DNA of 41,293 bases from Oxalobacteraceae bacterium. Its GTDB lineage: Bacteria > Pseudomonadota > Gammaproteobacteria > Burkholderiales > Burkholderiaceae_D. Position numbers and translations under genes: made by a program. Positions 33,448 to 41,293 of this stretch are shown piece by piece (position 1 is the stretch's first letter; every line of letters begins with the position of its first letter). The notes beneath the pieces were generated by a model. It ran no database searches. It was given only the letters and a program-made list of their open reading frames with translations, and had not been told where the DNA came from. Location of the stretch: NCBI GenBank assembly GCA_003537575.1, contig DPRS01000031.1, positions 98,336 through 139,628 of the forward strand, read 5' to 3'.

Positions 33448-33910
33448 TGCGTTTATCAATTTTTTGCTTGAGCCAGCCGGCGAAATTGTCGCCTGCTTGT
33501 TGCGGTTCCGTCGGCGCGGACGGCGCATTTTCGGGACGAGGCAGGGTCGACAGGGCGTTCACCTGCCCGGGCGCGACGCCGACCACGATCCACTGATCGG
33601 CAACCTCGACCACCACGACCCGTTCGCGGTTGCCGACCGACACGCCGCCAACGATTTTTACGGGCGCATTGCCGGCGATCCTGGACAGGTTGAAGCGCTT
33701 GAGCAGCCAGGCAATCGCTGCCAGCAAGGCCAGTACGGCAATCAAGCCCAGCAGGACCTGGAAGAAGCCACCCGCCGAAGCGGCGGCGGCGCTCTGCGGC
33801 ACGGCCGCAGGAGCGCCTTGCGCGGCGTCGGCCGCAGCGGCAGCCAGCGCCAGGGACGGGGCGCTGGCGCGGTGCAGAAGGGATGGAACGGAACAGCGCA
33901 GGCGTGTCAT
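33437..33910 (-). CDS. fliO: FliO export-gate assembly protein
   Basis: FliO (157 residues) aids assembly of the FliP ring. An Ala-rich N-terminus precedes one membrane helix, GGFFQVLLGLIAVLALLAAI with AWLLKRF, then the FliO domain with NAPVKIVGGVSVGNRERVVV and WIVVGVAPGQVNAL. The family is poorly conserved, but these strands and the position between fliN and fliP are diagnostic. It overlaps fliN by 4 bases and fliP by 11. Confidence 0.93.
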   Translation of the reverse strand: MTRLRCSVPSLLHRASAPSLALAAAAADAAQGAPAAVPQSAAAASAGGFFQVLLGLIAVLALLAAIAWLLKRFNLSRIAGNAPVKIVGGVSVGNRERVVVVEVADQWIVVGVAPGQVNALSTLPRPENAPSAPTEPQQAGDNFAGWLKQKIDKRNAE

Positions 33911-34314
33911 CGGTTGAGCTTGCGGATACGCTCGGAAGGGGAAATGATATCGGTCAGGCGGATGCCGAACTTGTCGTTGACCACGACCACTTCGCCCTGG
34001 GCGATCAGGCAGCCGTTGACCAGCACGTCCATTGGCTCACCCGCCAGCCCGTCGAGTTCGACCACGGAGCCCTGCGCCAGTTGCAGCAGGTTCTTGATGG
34101 CGATCTTGGTACGCCCCAGTTCCACCGTCAGCTGCACCGGGATGTCGAGGATGAAATCGATATCGTTGTGCGTGGCGCCCTTGGCGGTGGCGGCAAAATC
34201 CTGGAACACGGGGGCGGCCGGTTCGGCAGCGGCTGCTTCGCTGCGCGTCTGTTCGGCGATCGCCGCGGCCCAATCGTCCTCGACGCTGGTCTGGTTTTCG
34301 GTGTCGTCAGCCAT
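33907..34314 (-). CDS. fliN: FliN C-ring switch protein
   Basis: FliN (135 residues) forms the lower C-ring and binds FliH to recruit export complexes. An acidic N-terminus with SVEDDWAAAIAEQ is followed by the SpoA domain: FILDIPVQLTVELGRTKIAI, GSVVELDGLAGEPMDVLVNG and IAQGEVVVVNDKFGIRLTDI. The ATG at 34314 follows AAGGAGAAGAGA; the longer in-frame start at 34374 lies inside fliM. It overlaps fliM by 8 bases. Confidence 0.97.
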   Translation of the reverse strand: MADDTENQTSVEDDWAAAIAEQTRSEAAAAEPAAPVFQDFAATAKGATHNDIDFILDIPVQLTVELGRTKIAIKNLLQLAQGSVVELDGLAGEPMDVLVNGCLIAQGEVVVVNDKFGIRLTDIISPSERIRKLNR

Positions 34315-35305
34315 TCTCTTCTCCTTGGGCAAACTCGTTGCCGTGTGTGAGTAATTTTTCGACCCGCAATGCATACTGGCCGTTGAACTTGCCGTAGCTG
34401 CATTCCATCACCGGCACGCCATCGACTTCGGCGGCGATGCTGGGAGGGATCGTGAGCGGGATGATGTCGCCCGCTTTCATGTTGAGGATATCGCCGAAGG
34501 TGACGCGGGCGGTGCCCATGTTGGCCACCAGTTCCACTTCGGCAGTCTGGATCTGCTGCGTCATCAGGCGCACCCAGCGCTTATCCATTTCCAGGGTTTC
34601 GCCCTGCAGGCTGGAAGTCAGCAGGTCGCGCACCGGCTCGATCATCGAGTACGGCGTGCAGAAATGCATTTCGCCCGAAACCGGGCCCAGTTCGATCGTG
34701 AAGGTGGTCGATACCACCACTTCGTTCGGCGTGGCGATATTGGCGAATTGCGTATTCATCTCGGAACGGATGTACTCGAATTCGACCGGATACACCGGCT
34801 CCCACGATTTGGCGTAATTCTCGAACACGATGCCGAGCACGCGCTGGATGATGCGTTGTTCGGTCTGGGTGAAATCGCGGCCTTCCACCCGGGTATGGAA
34901 GCGGCCGTCGCCGCCGAAGAGGTTGTCGACCAGCAGGAATACCAGGTTGGGGTCGAATACCATGAGGGCGGTGCCGCGCAGCGGCTTCATGTGCACCAGG
35001 TTCAGGTTGGTCGGCACCACCAGGTTGCGGATGAATTCGCTGTACTTGGAGACGCGCACCGGGCCGATCGAGACTTCGGCGCTGCGGCGCAGGAAGTTGA
35101 ACAGGCCGATGCGCAACAGCCGGGCGAAGCGTTCGTTGATGATCTCCAGCGTCGGCATGCGTCCGCGGACGATGCGTTCCTGCGTCGCCAGGTTATAGGG
35201 ACGCACTCCTGACACATCTTCCGGCGCCGGCGCATCGTCCAGGTCGCCGTTGACGCCCCGCAGAAGGGCATCAACTTCTTCTTGTGAAAGGAAATTGTCA
35301 GACAT
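34307..35305 (-). CDS. fliM: FliM C-ring switch protein
   Basis: FliM (332 residues) is the CheY-P receptor of the motor switch. The N-terminal CheY-binding peptide FLSQEEVDALLRG is intact, matching the CheY encoded at 5002-5400. The middle domain includes VHMKPLRGTALMVFDPNLVF and a GGDGRF loop, and the C-terminal SpoA region ends VMECSYGKFNGQYALRVEKL. Length is normal. It lies 7 bases after fliL and overlaps fliN. Confidence 0.97.
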   Translation of the reverse strand: MSDNFLSQEEVDALLRGVNGDLDDAPAPEDVSGVRPYNLATQERIVRGRMPTLEIINERFARLLRIGLFNFLRRSAEVSIGPVRVSKYSEFIRNLVVPTNLNLVHMKPLRGTALMVFDPNLVFLLVDNLFGGDGRFHTRVEGRDFTQTEQRIIQRVLGIVFENYAKSWEPVYPVEFEYIRSEMNTQFANIATPNEVVVSTTFTIELGPVSGEMHFCTPYSMIEPVRDLLTSSLQGETLEMDKRWVRLMTQQIQTAEVELVANMGTARVTFGDILNMKAGDIIPLTIPPSIAAEVDGVPVMECSYGKFNGQYALRVEKLLTHGNEFAQGEENG

Positions 35306-35312
35306 GGCAGTC

Positions 35313-35846
35313 TTACTGGATCACAAAAGAGGTGAAAAAGACATTCGTGGCGCTTGTCGGTTTGCCACCGGGAACAAACGGCTGCTTGGCCTGCTCGAGA
35401 ATTTCATTGGCCAGGACCTTCTTGCCATCGACAGTCGAAATCTCGCTGGCCTTCTTGCCGGACAGGAGCATCAGCAGGCGGCTGCGCAGCTGCGGCAGAT
35501 AAGACTTGAATGTTTCCAGGTCGGCTTCATCGGCCACCTGCAGGGAGAACGCCACTTGCAGGTACTGGTCGCCCATTCCATCCGGCTGCAGATTGACGGT
35601 GAACGGTTCCATGACCAGGAATACCGGCGGCTTGGCGGGCGTGGCAGCTTCCTTTGCGGCGGTACCTGGGGCTTTCTGTTGCCCCACGAAATACCATGCG
35701 CCACCGCCGACGGCGGCCGCAAGCAGCACCAGCACCACCAGGATCAGGATGAGCTTGTTGCCGGCCTTCGGGACGATCGGCGCGACCGTGGCGTCCGCTG
35801 CGCCTTTGGCGGGAGCTTTCGGTACGGCTTTGGGGGAAGTCGCCAT
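35313..35846 (-). CDS. fliL: FliL stator-associated membrane protein
   Basis: FliL (177 residues) is a single-pass inner-membrane protein that rings the stator. An Ala/Pro-rich cytoplasmic tail leads to one helix, NKLILILVVLVLLAAAVGGG, then the periplasmic domain with PPVFLVMEPFTVNLQPDG, QYLQVAFSLQVADEADLE and the conserved LRSRLLMLLSGKKASEI. It is first in fliLMNOPQR. The 141 bases upstream, before fliK, show no consensus sigma-28 site, though TCCGATAA occurs there without a -35. Confidence 0.95.
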   Translation of the reverse strand: MATSPKAVPKAPAKGAADATVAPIVPKAGNKLILILVVLVLLAAAVGGGAWYFVGQQKAPGTAAKEAATPAKPPVFLVMEPFTVNLQPDGMGDQYLQVAFSLQVADEADLETFKSYLPQLRSRLLMLLSGKKASEISTVDGKKVLANEILEQAKQPFVPGGKPTSATNVFFTSFVIQ

Positions 35847-35987
35847 GGAGATTCCTTGTGTTTTACTTATTCGAATGGAGTAATTATCGGAAAAAAGCCT
35901 CAGCCTGGATGCCTCGAACAGAGCGGGGAAGCGGCCGCATATCGGCGCTATCGCTTCGCTGTTCGCGTCCGGGCATCAATGAAGGCC

Positions 35988-37157
35988 TCAGACGAACGTG
36001 TCGACCAGCCCCTGTCCCTGGATGATCCGGGTGACAACACCATTGCCATTGCCCGGCAGTGCCGCTTCATCGCCGCCCTTGCCGGAGGCGCCATGGCTTG
36101 CCTGCGATGCGGAGCGCTCGCCTGGCTGGTCATGGCGGTCGGGCATGCCGGCGCTGACCGAGGCTTGTCCCAGTTCCACGCCGGCTTCGTTCATCATGTC
36201 GCGCAAGCGCGGCAGGGCGGCTTCCAGCGCCTGCCTCACTTCGGGCTGGGCGGCGTAAAAGCTCGCGTCGGCCTGGCCGTTGCTAACGTTGAGCACGATC
36301 TGCAGCGGGCCGAGATCGGGCGGATTCAGGCTCAGTGAAGCCGATTGCTGGGCGCCGGCGACCATCCATACGACTTTCTGTCCGAGCGCCTGGTCCCATG
36401 CCGGCGTGCCGACATGTGGCGTCAGCCGATCCGCCGTCTTGCCTGCGGCTACCTGGGCGAGTTCCTGCATGCCCGGCTGCAGTTGCGCCACGGCGCCGGC
36501 GATGGCCGGCGTATCCTGCATTTTTGCCGCCGCCAGTTCGGTCAGCTTGTCCATTGCCTTTCGACCCATGCCGAGCGCGGCATCGGCAGCGGCGCCCAAG
36601 TCAGTTGCTCCCTCCAGGGATGCCCGGAAATCGGCGTCGCCGCCGGCATTCCGCAGCGCCGGGTCGGCGCCCAGCAGATTGTGCTTGCTGGCGCGTGCGG
36701 CGCCGTCGGCGGCCACATCCTGAAGTGTCGCCGCGGCGTCGCCGGCCGCGCCCGCGGCATCGGCGGTCTGCTGCAGCATGAGCAAGGCGCCGGCCGCCTG
36801 CGCCATCAGTTCGGTGGCGGTCGGCGTGGCGCTGCCTGCATCGGCAGCGGCCTGTTCCTCGCGCTGCCGGTCGCTGGCGCCGGTTTCGCCCGCCTCGCGG
36901 GCGGCGTTGCCCTGTTCCGCCGGCTTTGCCTCACTCTTGCCGGCTTGCCCGGCCGGGCGCGTTTCCGGAGTCTTGCCGTTCGCGGCGGATTGTGCCGACG
37001 GCCGGGCCTGAGCATGGGCCTGGGCATTATCGCGCCGTTCGGCGATCTGTTGCGACAGCATCTGGTTGAAGGCCCCGCCGGAGGCGCTTGCTGCCGGCTT
37101 GGTGGCAGCCGGACCGGAGATCGGGCTGGAAATGTTCAGGATCGCTGGAGTCTGCAT
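35988..37157 (-). CDS. fliK: FliK hook-length control protein
   Basis: FliK (389 residues) measures hook length and triggers the FlhB specificity switch. The N-terminal two-thirds are Ala/Gly/Gln-rich and low in complexity, as expected for an exported ruler. The C-terminal domain is recognisable from SASLSLNPPDLGPLQIVLNV with NGQADASFYAAQPEVRQALE and then LPRLRDMMNEAGVELGQASV. The final tail includes NGVVTRIIQGQGLVDTFV. It ends the fliFGHIJK block, 53 bases after fliJ. Confidence 0.93.
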   Translation of the reverse strand: MQTPAILNISSPISGPAATKPAASASGGAFNQMLSQQIAERRDNAQAHAQARPSAQSAANGKTPETRPAGQAGKSEAKPAEQGNAAREAGETGASDRQREEQAAADAGSATPTATELMAQAAGALLMLQQTADAAGAAGDAAATLQDVAADGAARASKHNLLGADPALRNAGGDADFRASLEGATDLGAAADAALGMGRKAMDKLTELAAAKMQDTPAIAGAVAQLQPGMQELAQVAAGKTADRLTPHVGTPAWDQALGQKVVWMVAGAQQSASLSLNPPDLGPLQIVLNVSNGQADASFYAAQPEVRQALEAALPRLRDMMNEAGVELGQASVSAGMPDRHDQPGERSASQASHGASGKGGDEAALPGNGNGVVTRIIQGQGLVDTFV

Positions 37158-37210
37158 GCTGTTGTCACCATCTTTTCGTTGATCTTGTCGCGCTGTCCCG
37201 CTTCGGTGTC

Positions 37211-37651
37211 CTAACGCTTGTAGAGCGCGCTGCGCGCCGCGTATTCGTCCATCTGCTTCTGGTCCCGCTTGTTTTCCTTATGCATCCTTGCCGTTTCCGC
37301 GCGGCTGGCCAGGGTGCCGTAGGACATGCGCTTCTTTTCGCATTCCTGCCAGCTCTTGCGCTCGCTGTCGACGCGACTCTTGGCGTTATCCACGATCGAC
37401 TGCTGGCCGGCGATGGCGGTATCCAGCTTTTCAATGAAAAGCTGGAAATTGCGGTAATCCATCGCCGAGATGCCGCTCGCCTGGCTGCTCTGGAAGCGCG
37501 CGGCATACTCGTCGCGGTAGCCCAGCAACAGGTTCAGCTTTTTCTCGGCATCCTCCACAGCACGGATCGCTTCGCCCAGACGCTTGGCAGAATCGTCGCT
37601 GTCCTTGACGGCGAGTTCGATCAGGGTGTGGAGTGCGGAAGGATTGGCCAT
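37211..37651 (-). CDS. fliJ: FliJ export chaperone/ATPase stalk
   Basis: FliJ (146 residues) is the central stalk of the FliI ATPase and an escort protein. It is almost entirely coiled coil, opening with MANPSALHTLIELAVKDSDD and continuing RLGEAIRAVEDAEKKLNLLL and YRNFQLFIEKLDTAI. This matches FliJ in length, charge pattern and position between fliI and fliK. The sequence is not strongly conserved in the family, so position carries much of the weight. Confidence 0.93.
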   Translation of the reverse strand: MANPSALHTLIELAVKDSDDSAKRLGEAIRAVEDAEKKLNLLLGYRDEYAARFQSSQASGISAMDYRNFQLFIEKLDTAIAGQQSIVDNAKSRVDSERKSWQECEKKRMSYGTLASRAETARMHKENKRDQKQMDEYAARSALYKR

Positions 37652-37684
37652 ACTGTCATCTTAAGCGATCAGGCCCGTTTTCAA

Positions 37685-39088
37685 TCAAGGGAATAGGGCG
37701 GCAAGTTGCTGCAAGCTCTCGTTTATGCCGGCGCGCTGGCTGATATCCTGTTGCAAAAATTTCTCTATTTCCGGGAACAGCGCGATGGCCTGGTCCAGCA
37801 CGGGATCGCTGCCGTGCGCATAAGCGCCGACGCTGATCAGGTCGCGATTGCGCTGGTAGCGCGAGGTCAGCTGCTTCAGCCGGCGCGACAGCTGCTGGTG
37901 GCCGGCATCGGTGATGTTGTGCATGGCGCGGCTGATCGATTGCTCGATATCGATGGCCGGGTAGTGGCCGGCCTCGGCCAGCGTGCGGTTGAGCACGATA
38001 TGGCCGTCCAGGATCGCCCGTGCCGAATCGGCGATCGGGTCCTGCTGGTCGTCGCCCTCGGTCAGCACGGTATAGAAGGCGGTGATCGAACCGCCGCCCG
38101 GCTTGCCGTTGCCGGCGCGCTCGACCAGCGCCGGCAATTTGGCGAACACCGAAGGCGGGTAACCCTTGGTGGCCGGCGGCTCGCCGATGGCCAGGGCGAT
38201 TTCGCGCTGCGCCATGGCGTAGCGCGTCAGCGAATCCATGATCAGGAGAACATGCTTGCCTTCATCGCGAAAATGCTCGGCGATCGCAGTGGTATAGGCG
38301 GCGCCCTGCAGGCGCATCAGCGGCGGCGTGTCGGCGGGAGCGGCCACCACCACCGAGCGCGCCAGGCCTTCGGCACCGAGAATCTGTTCGATGAATTCCT
38401 TGACTTCGCGGCCGCGTTCGCCGATCAGGCCGACCACGATGACATCGGCGGTGGTATACCGCGCCATCATGCCCAGCAGCACGGACTTGCCCACGCCCGA
38501 GCCGGCGAACAGGCCCATGCGCTGGCCGCGTCCCACCGTCAGCATGCTGTTGATGGCGCGCACGCCGACGTCGAGAATGTGCGAAATCGGTTCGCGTCCC
38601 AGCGGATTGGCGGCGCGCACGTTCAAGGGAGCGGTGTGCCGGCTGCGCAAGGGGCCGAGGCTGTCGAGCGGGCGGCCGGCACCGTCCAGCACGCGTCCCA
38701 GCAGTTCGTCGCCGACCGGCAGATGACGGCCGCGGTCGCTCGGACGGCGGCGCGGATGATTCACGGCGCCCGGAGCCGGCAGCGAATGCACGGCTTCCAC
38801 CGGAAACACGCGGCTGCCGGGGATCACGCCTTCGACATCGCTCTGCGGCATCAGGAACAGCTTGTCGTCATTGAAGCCGACGACTTCAGCCTCGATCTTC
38901 GCGCCATTCGGCAGCGGGATGGTACAGGCGCTGCCGACCGCGAGTTTCAGGCCGACCGCCTCCATGACCAGCCCGGCCACGCGCGTCACGCGCCCGGAGA
39001 CCTGCATCGGTTCGGCAATCGCCACCAGTTCGCGGCAATCGCGCAGATAAGCTTGCCAGCGCCCGGTGTGCGAGAGCAGGGCGCTCAT
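37685..39088 (-). CDS. fliI: FliI flagellar export ATPase
   Basis: FliI (467 residues) is the F1-beta-like ATPase at the export gate. Walker A reads GLFAGSGVGKSVLLG near residue 180, followed by VIVVGLIGERGREVKEFIEQ, the Walker B strand VLLIMDSLTRYAMAQREIAL and the late GGGSITAFYTVLTEGDDQQD. The ATG at 39088 overlaps the fliH stop as TAATG. The in-frame start four codons upstream would lie inside fliH and is not needed. Confidence 0.97.
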   Translation of the reverse strand: MSALLSHTGRWQAYLRDCRELVAIAEPMQVSGRVTRVAGLVMEAVGLKLAVGSACTIPLPNGAKIEAEVVGFNDDKLFLMPQSDVEGVIPGSRVFPVEAVHSLPAPGAVNHPRRRPSDRGRHLPVGDELLGRVLDGAGRPLDSLGPLRSRHTAPLNVRAANPLGREPISHILDVGVRAINSMLTVGRGQRMGLFAGSGVGKSVLLGMMARYTTADVIVVGLIGERGREVKEFIEQILGAEGLARSVVVAAPADTPPLMRLQGAAYTTAIAEHFRDEGKHVLLIMDSLTRYAMAQREIALAIGEPPATKGYPPSVFAKLPALVERAGNGKPGGGSITAFYTVLTEGDDQQDPIADSARAILDGHIVLNRTLAEAGHYPAIDIEQSISRAMHNITDAGHQQLSRRLKQLTSRYQRNRDLISVGAYAHGSDPVLDQAIALFPEIEKFLQQDISQRAGINESLQQLAALFP

Positions 39089-39768
39089 TATGCAAGCCAC
39101 TCCGACTGCTTGCCGAGCGCTTCGGCCAGGCGCTGCCAGCGCGTGCCGATGGTGGCGTCGATCTGGTTGGTGGCGGTGTCGATGCGGCAGCCGCCGCGCT
39201 GGATCTGCTCATCCTCGACCAGGCGCCAGCCGGCCTTGTCGAGTTCGTCGTGCATCTGCGCCCTGACGATGGCAGCGTCGGCCGGATTCAGCAGCAGCAA
39301 GGCCGGCTGCTGCAGGCTGGGCAGGTAACGGATCGCTTCGCTGACGATCGGCGCCACCAGCTCCGGCCGCATTGTCAGCGCGGTTTTCAGCATGGCCCTG
39401 GCCAGGTCCAGCGCCAGATCCAGGACGTCATTGGCGATCGCCTGATCGGCGCGCGCGATTTCGCTTTCCAGTTGCCCAGTGACCTGGCGCAGACGGGCGA
39501 TTTCCGCCGCCGCCTCGGCGCGGCCCTGCGCCAGTCCCTGGGCACGGCCTTCGGCCACACCCTGCGCCAAACCTTCGGCGCGGCCCTCGGCATGTCCCTT
39601 GGCGCGGGCTTCCTCGCGAATCTCGGCGATTTCCTCGATGCTTACCTTCGGTGCGGACAGGGGCGCGGACGGAGCCGGCCTGCTGCTTGCGCGGGTGTCG
39701 CCGAAGGAGTTCATTTCCCAGCGCTGGAAAGCCGTTTGCAGTTCCTTCGGCAGAATGGTGTCAGACAT
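39088..39768 (-). CDS. fliH: FliH export ATPase regulator
   Basis: FliH (226 residues) dimerises, binds and restrains FliI, and anchors it to FliN at the C-ring. Residues of about 55-88 form a run of Gly/Ala every fourth residue, such as GHAEGRAEGLAQGVAEGRAQ, typical of the FliH coiled coil. The C-terminal domain has DLALDLARAMLKTALTMRPE and ends near RCRIDT-like GGCRIDTATNQIDATIGTRW. The ATG at 39768 has GGGAG at a suitable 9-base distance; two earlier ATGs are too close to it. It overlaps fliG by 8 bases. Confidence 0.95.
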   Translation of the reverse strand: MSDTILPKELQTAFQRWEMNSFGDTRASSRPAPSAPLSAPKVSIEEIAEIREEARAKGHAEGRAEGLAQGVAEGRAQGLAQGRAEAAAEIARLRQVTGQLESEIARADQAIANDVLDLALDLARAMLKTALTMRPELVAPIVSEAIRYLPSLQQPALLLLNPADAAIVRAQMHDELDKAGWRLVEDEQIQRGGCRIDTATNQIDATIGTRWQRLAEALGKQSEWLA

Positions 39769-40756
39769 ACGCATCATCTCCCTTGGCGCCCAGGATGATC
39801 TGGCCTTCGTCGGCCAGGCGACGGATGATCTGCAGGATTTCCTTTTGCTGCGCCTCGACTTCGGAGAGCCGCACCGGACCCTTGGAATCGAGGTCTTCGC
39901 GCATCATTTCGGCGGCGCGGGAAGACATGTTCTTGAAGAATTTCTCGCGCAAGTCCTGGCTGGCGCCCTTCAGCGCGATGATCAGCGATTCTGACTGCAC
40001 TTCGCGCAGCAGGATCTGGACGCCGCGGTCTTCGATATCGAGGATATTGTCGAACACGAACATCTCGTCCATGATCTTTTGCGCCATGTCGGGATCGTAA
40101 TTCTTCAGGTTCGACAGCACCGACTGTTCGGTTTCGCTGGACAGGAAGTTCATGATCTCCGCCGCCGCGCGCACGCCGCCCATCGGTTTTTTCTTGATGC
40201 TCTCATTGCCCGACAGGAGCTTGGTCAGCACATCGTTCAATTCGCGCAGGGCGCCCGGCTGCACGCCGTCGAGAGTGGCGATGCGCAGGATGACGTCGTT
40301 GCGCAGGCGCTCGGTGAAGTGATCCAGCACCTCGCAGGCGTGGTAGCGCTCCAGGTGCACCATGATGGTGGCGATGATCTGCGGATGTTCGTTGCGGATC
40401 AGCTCGGCCACTGATTGCGCATCCATCCACTTCAGGCTTTCGATGCCGGAGGCGTCGCGCGTGCCGAGGATGCGGTTGAGGAGCGATGCGGCCTTGTCGT
40501 CGCCCAGCGCCTTGGTCAGCACCTGGCGGATGTAATCATCCGAATCCACGCCGAGCGCGGAGGCTTGCTCGGTCTCCTTGCGGAACTCGTCCAGCACCTC
40601 TTCGAGGCGGGAATTGGCGACGCCTTTCATGGTCGCCATGGCCGCGCCCAGCTTTTGCACTTCGCGGGGGCCGAGGTATTTCATCACTTCGGCGGCTTCG
40701 TCCTCGCCCAGCGCCAGCATCAGGATCGCGCCTTTTTCAATGCCTATGTCACTCAT
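39761..40756 (-). CDS. fliG: FliG motor switch protein
   Basis: FliG (331 residues) joins the MS-ring to the C-ring and takes torque from the stators. The N-terminal domain starts with IGIEKGAILMLALGEDEAAE, the middle domain carries the EHPQ motif in IRNEHPQIIATIMVHLERY, and the charged C-terminal helix contains VQILLREVQSESLIIALKGA. All three domains are intact at normal length. It overlaps fliF by 8 bases and fliH by 8 bases. Confidence 0.97.
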   Translation of the reverse strand: MSDIGIEKGAILMLALGEDEAAEVMKYLGPREVQKLGAAMATMKGVANSRLEEVLDEFRKETEQASALGVDSDDYIRQVLTKALGDDKAASLLNRILGTRDASGIESLKWMDAQSVAELIRNEHPQIIATIMVHLERYHACEVLDHFTERLRNDVILRIATLDGVQPGALRELNDVLTKLLSGNESIKKKPMGGVRAAAEIMNFLSSETEQSVLSNLKNYDPDMAQKIMDEMFVFDNILDIEDRGVQILLREVQSESLIIALKGASQDLREKFFKNMSSRAAEMMREDLDSKGPVRLSEVEAQQKEILQIIRRLADEGQIILGAKGDDAYV

Positions 40757-41293
40757 TAGTGCCCACCCACGTCTTGACTATGTTGGCGACCAGCTTGGGA
40801 TCGTCGCGCGCCAGTTGCTTGGCCCGGTCCAGGCTGCTGACATAGGAGCGCGACTCGATGGTGACGACGTCTTCCACCTCGTTGTCATCCGCGCCTTCCA
40901 CTGCCTGCGGCGCTGGCGGCGGGTTGAGTTTTTCGTCGATGCGGCGCCAGATCGGCTTGAACATCTTGAAGTACACCAGCATCATCAAGAGCAGCGCCAC
41001 CGGATAGCGCCAGTAATCCTGCGCCAGCTGCAGCATGGCGTCGGGACGCTCCCAGATCGGCGGTAGCTTGAGTTCGGCGGACATGTCGGTGCCGGCAAAC
41101 GGGCTGTTCACCACGTTGAGGGTGTCACCGCGATCGCGGTTGTAGCCCATCGCTTCCTTGACCAGGTCGGTGATCTGGGCTTTCTCGGCCGGGCTCAGGG
41201 GCTTCATCGCCACCTTGCCATCCTTGCCGACTTCGCGCTTGTAGTTGACCACTACCGCGACCGACAGCCGCTTGACGCCGCCCATCGGCTGCT
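40749..41293 (-). CDS. fliF: FliF MS-ring protein, C-terminal part
   Basis: The C-terminal 180 or so residues of FliF, the MS-ring protein; the gene continues beyond the right edge. The fragment holds the ring-domain end GGVKRLSVAVVVNYK, the segment ALLLMMLVYFKMFKPIWRRI as the second membrane helix, and the cytoplasmic FliG-binding tail with DRAKQLARDDPKLVANIVKT and WV. An internal ATG near 41285 is not the true start. It overlaps fliG by 8 bases. Confidence 0.96.
   Translation of the reverse strand, partial: QPMGGVKRLSVAVVVNYKREVGKDGKVAMKPLSPAEKAQITDLVKEAMGYNRDRGDTLNVVNSPFAGTDMSAELKLPPIWERPDAMLQLAQDYWRYPVALLLMMLVYFKMFKPIWRRIDEKLNPPPAPQAVEGADDNEVEDVVTIESRSYVSSLDRAKQLARDDPKLVANIVKTWVGTNE

Noticed and set aside
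37706..39328. Long plus-strand ORF opposite fliI-fliH (540 codons)
   Set aside because: Antisense shadow of fliI and fliH with no domain or start signal.
1..41293. CRISPR arrays, tRNA or rRNA genes, toxin-antitoxin or phage-defence modules
   Set aside because: None of their sequence hallmarks was seen; nearly all DNA is accounted for by flagellar, chemotaxis and mod genes.

Overview
The window is one dense flagellar and chemotaxis locus. GC content is high, genes mostly touch or overlap, and the sequence reads as chromosomal DNA of a motile Gram-negative bacterium. The combination of cheW-MCP-cheR-cheD-cheB-cheY, flhB-flhA-flhF-flhG-fliA, flgBCDEFGHIJKL and fliFGHIJK-LMNOPQR points to a betaproteobacterium (Burkholderiales, plausibly Oxalobacteraceae). 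That placement is inference from protein content and gene order; there is no rRNA gene to confirm it.

Layout. Positions 1-6617, plus strand, hold chemotaxis genes: the 3' end of cheW, a transmembrane methyl-accepting receptor with a CheR/CheB tether, cheR, cheD, cheB, cheY, and a degenerate EAL plus HDOD protein where cheZ might be expected. Positions 6789-14763, plus strand, hold flhB, flhA, flhF, a degenerate flhG, fliA (sigma-28) and a motC/motD stator pair. Positions 14779-17349, minus strand, hold a complete molybdate ABC transporter, modABC, set inside the flagellar locus. Positions 17543-19181, minus strand, hold flgN, flgM and flgA, ending in a clear terminator. Positions 19381-30041, plus strand, hold the whole rod-hook-ring operon flgB to flgJ and then flgK-flgL, closed by a terminator. 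Positions 30248-31546, plus strand, hold an unusual HD-GYP protein. Positions 31589 to the right edge, minus strand, run fliR-Q-P-O-N-M-L-K-J-I-H-G-F, with fliF cut by the edge.

The genes supply the export gate (FlhA, FlhB, FliO, FliP, FliQ, FliR), the export ATPase complex (FliH, FliI, FliJ), the MS- and C-rings (FliF, FliG, FliM, FliN), rod, hook, P- and L-rings, hook-length control (FliK), junction proteins (FlgK, FlgL), a stator, number/placement control (FlhF, FlhG), the sigma-28/anti-sigma pair (FliA, FlgM) and chemosensory adaptation. Three sites match the sigma-28 consensus with 11-bp spacers: upstream of flgM, flgA and flgK. Filament genes (fliC, fliD, fliS), fliE, cheA and cheZ are not in the window.

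I found no IS element, phage, CRISPR array, tRNA or rRNA gene, and no convincing new defence or biosynthetic system. The most interesting features are regulatory or degenerate-protein signals: FlhG without its P-loop glycines, the EAL/HDOD protein after cheY, face-to-face promoters between flgA and flgB, structured DNA before cheY, and an HD-GYP protein with altered metal-site residues.
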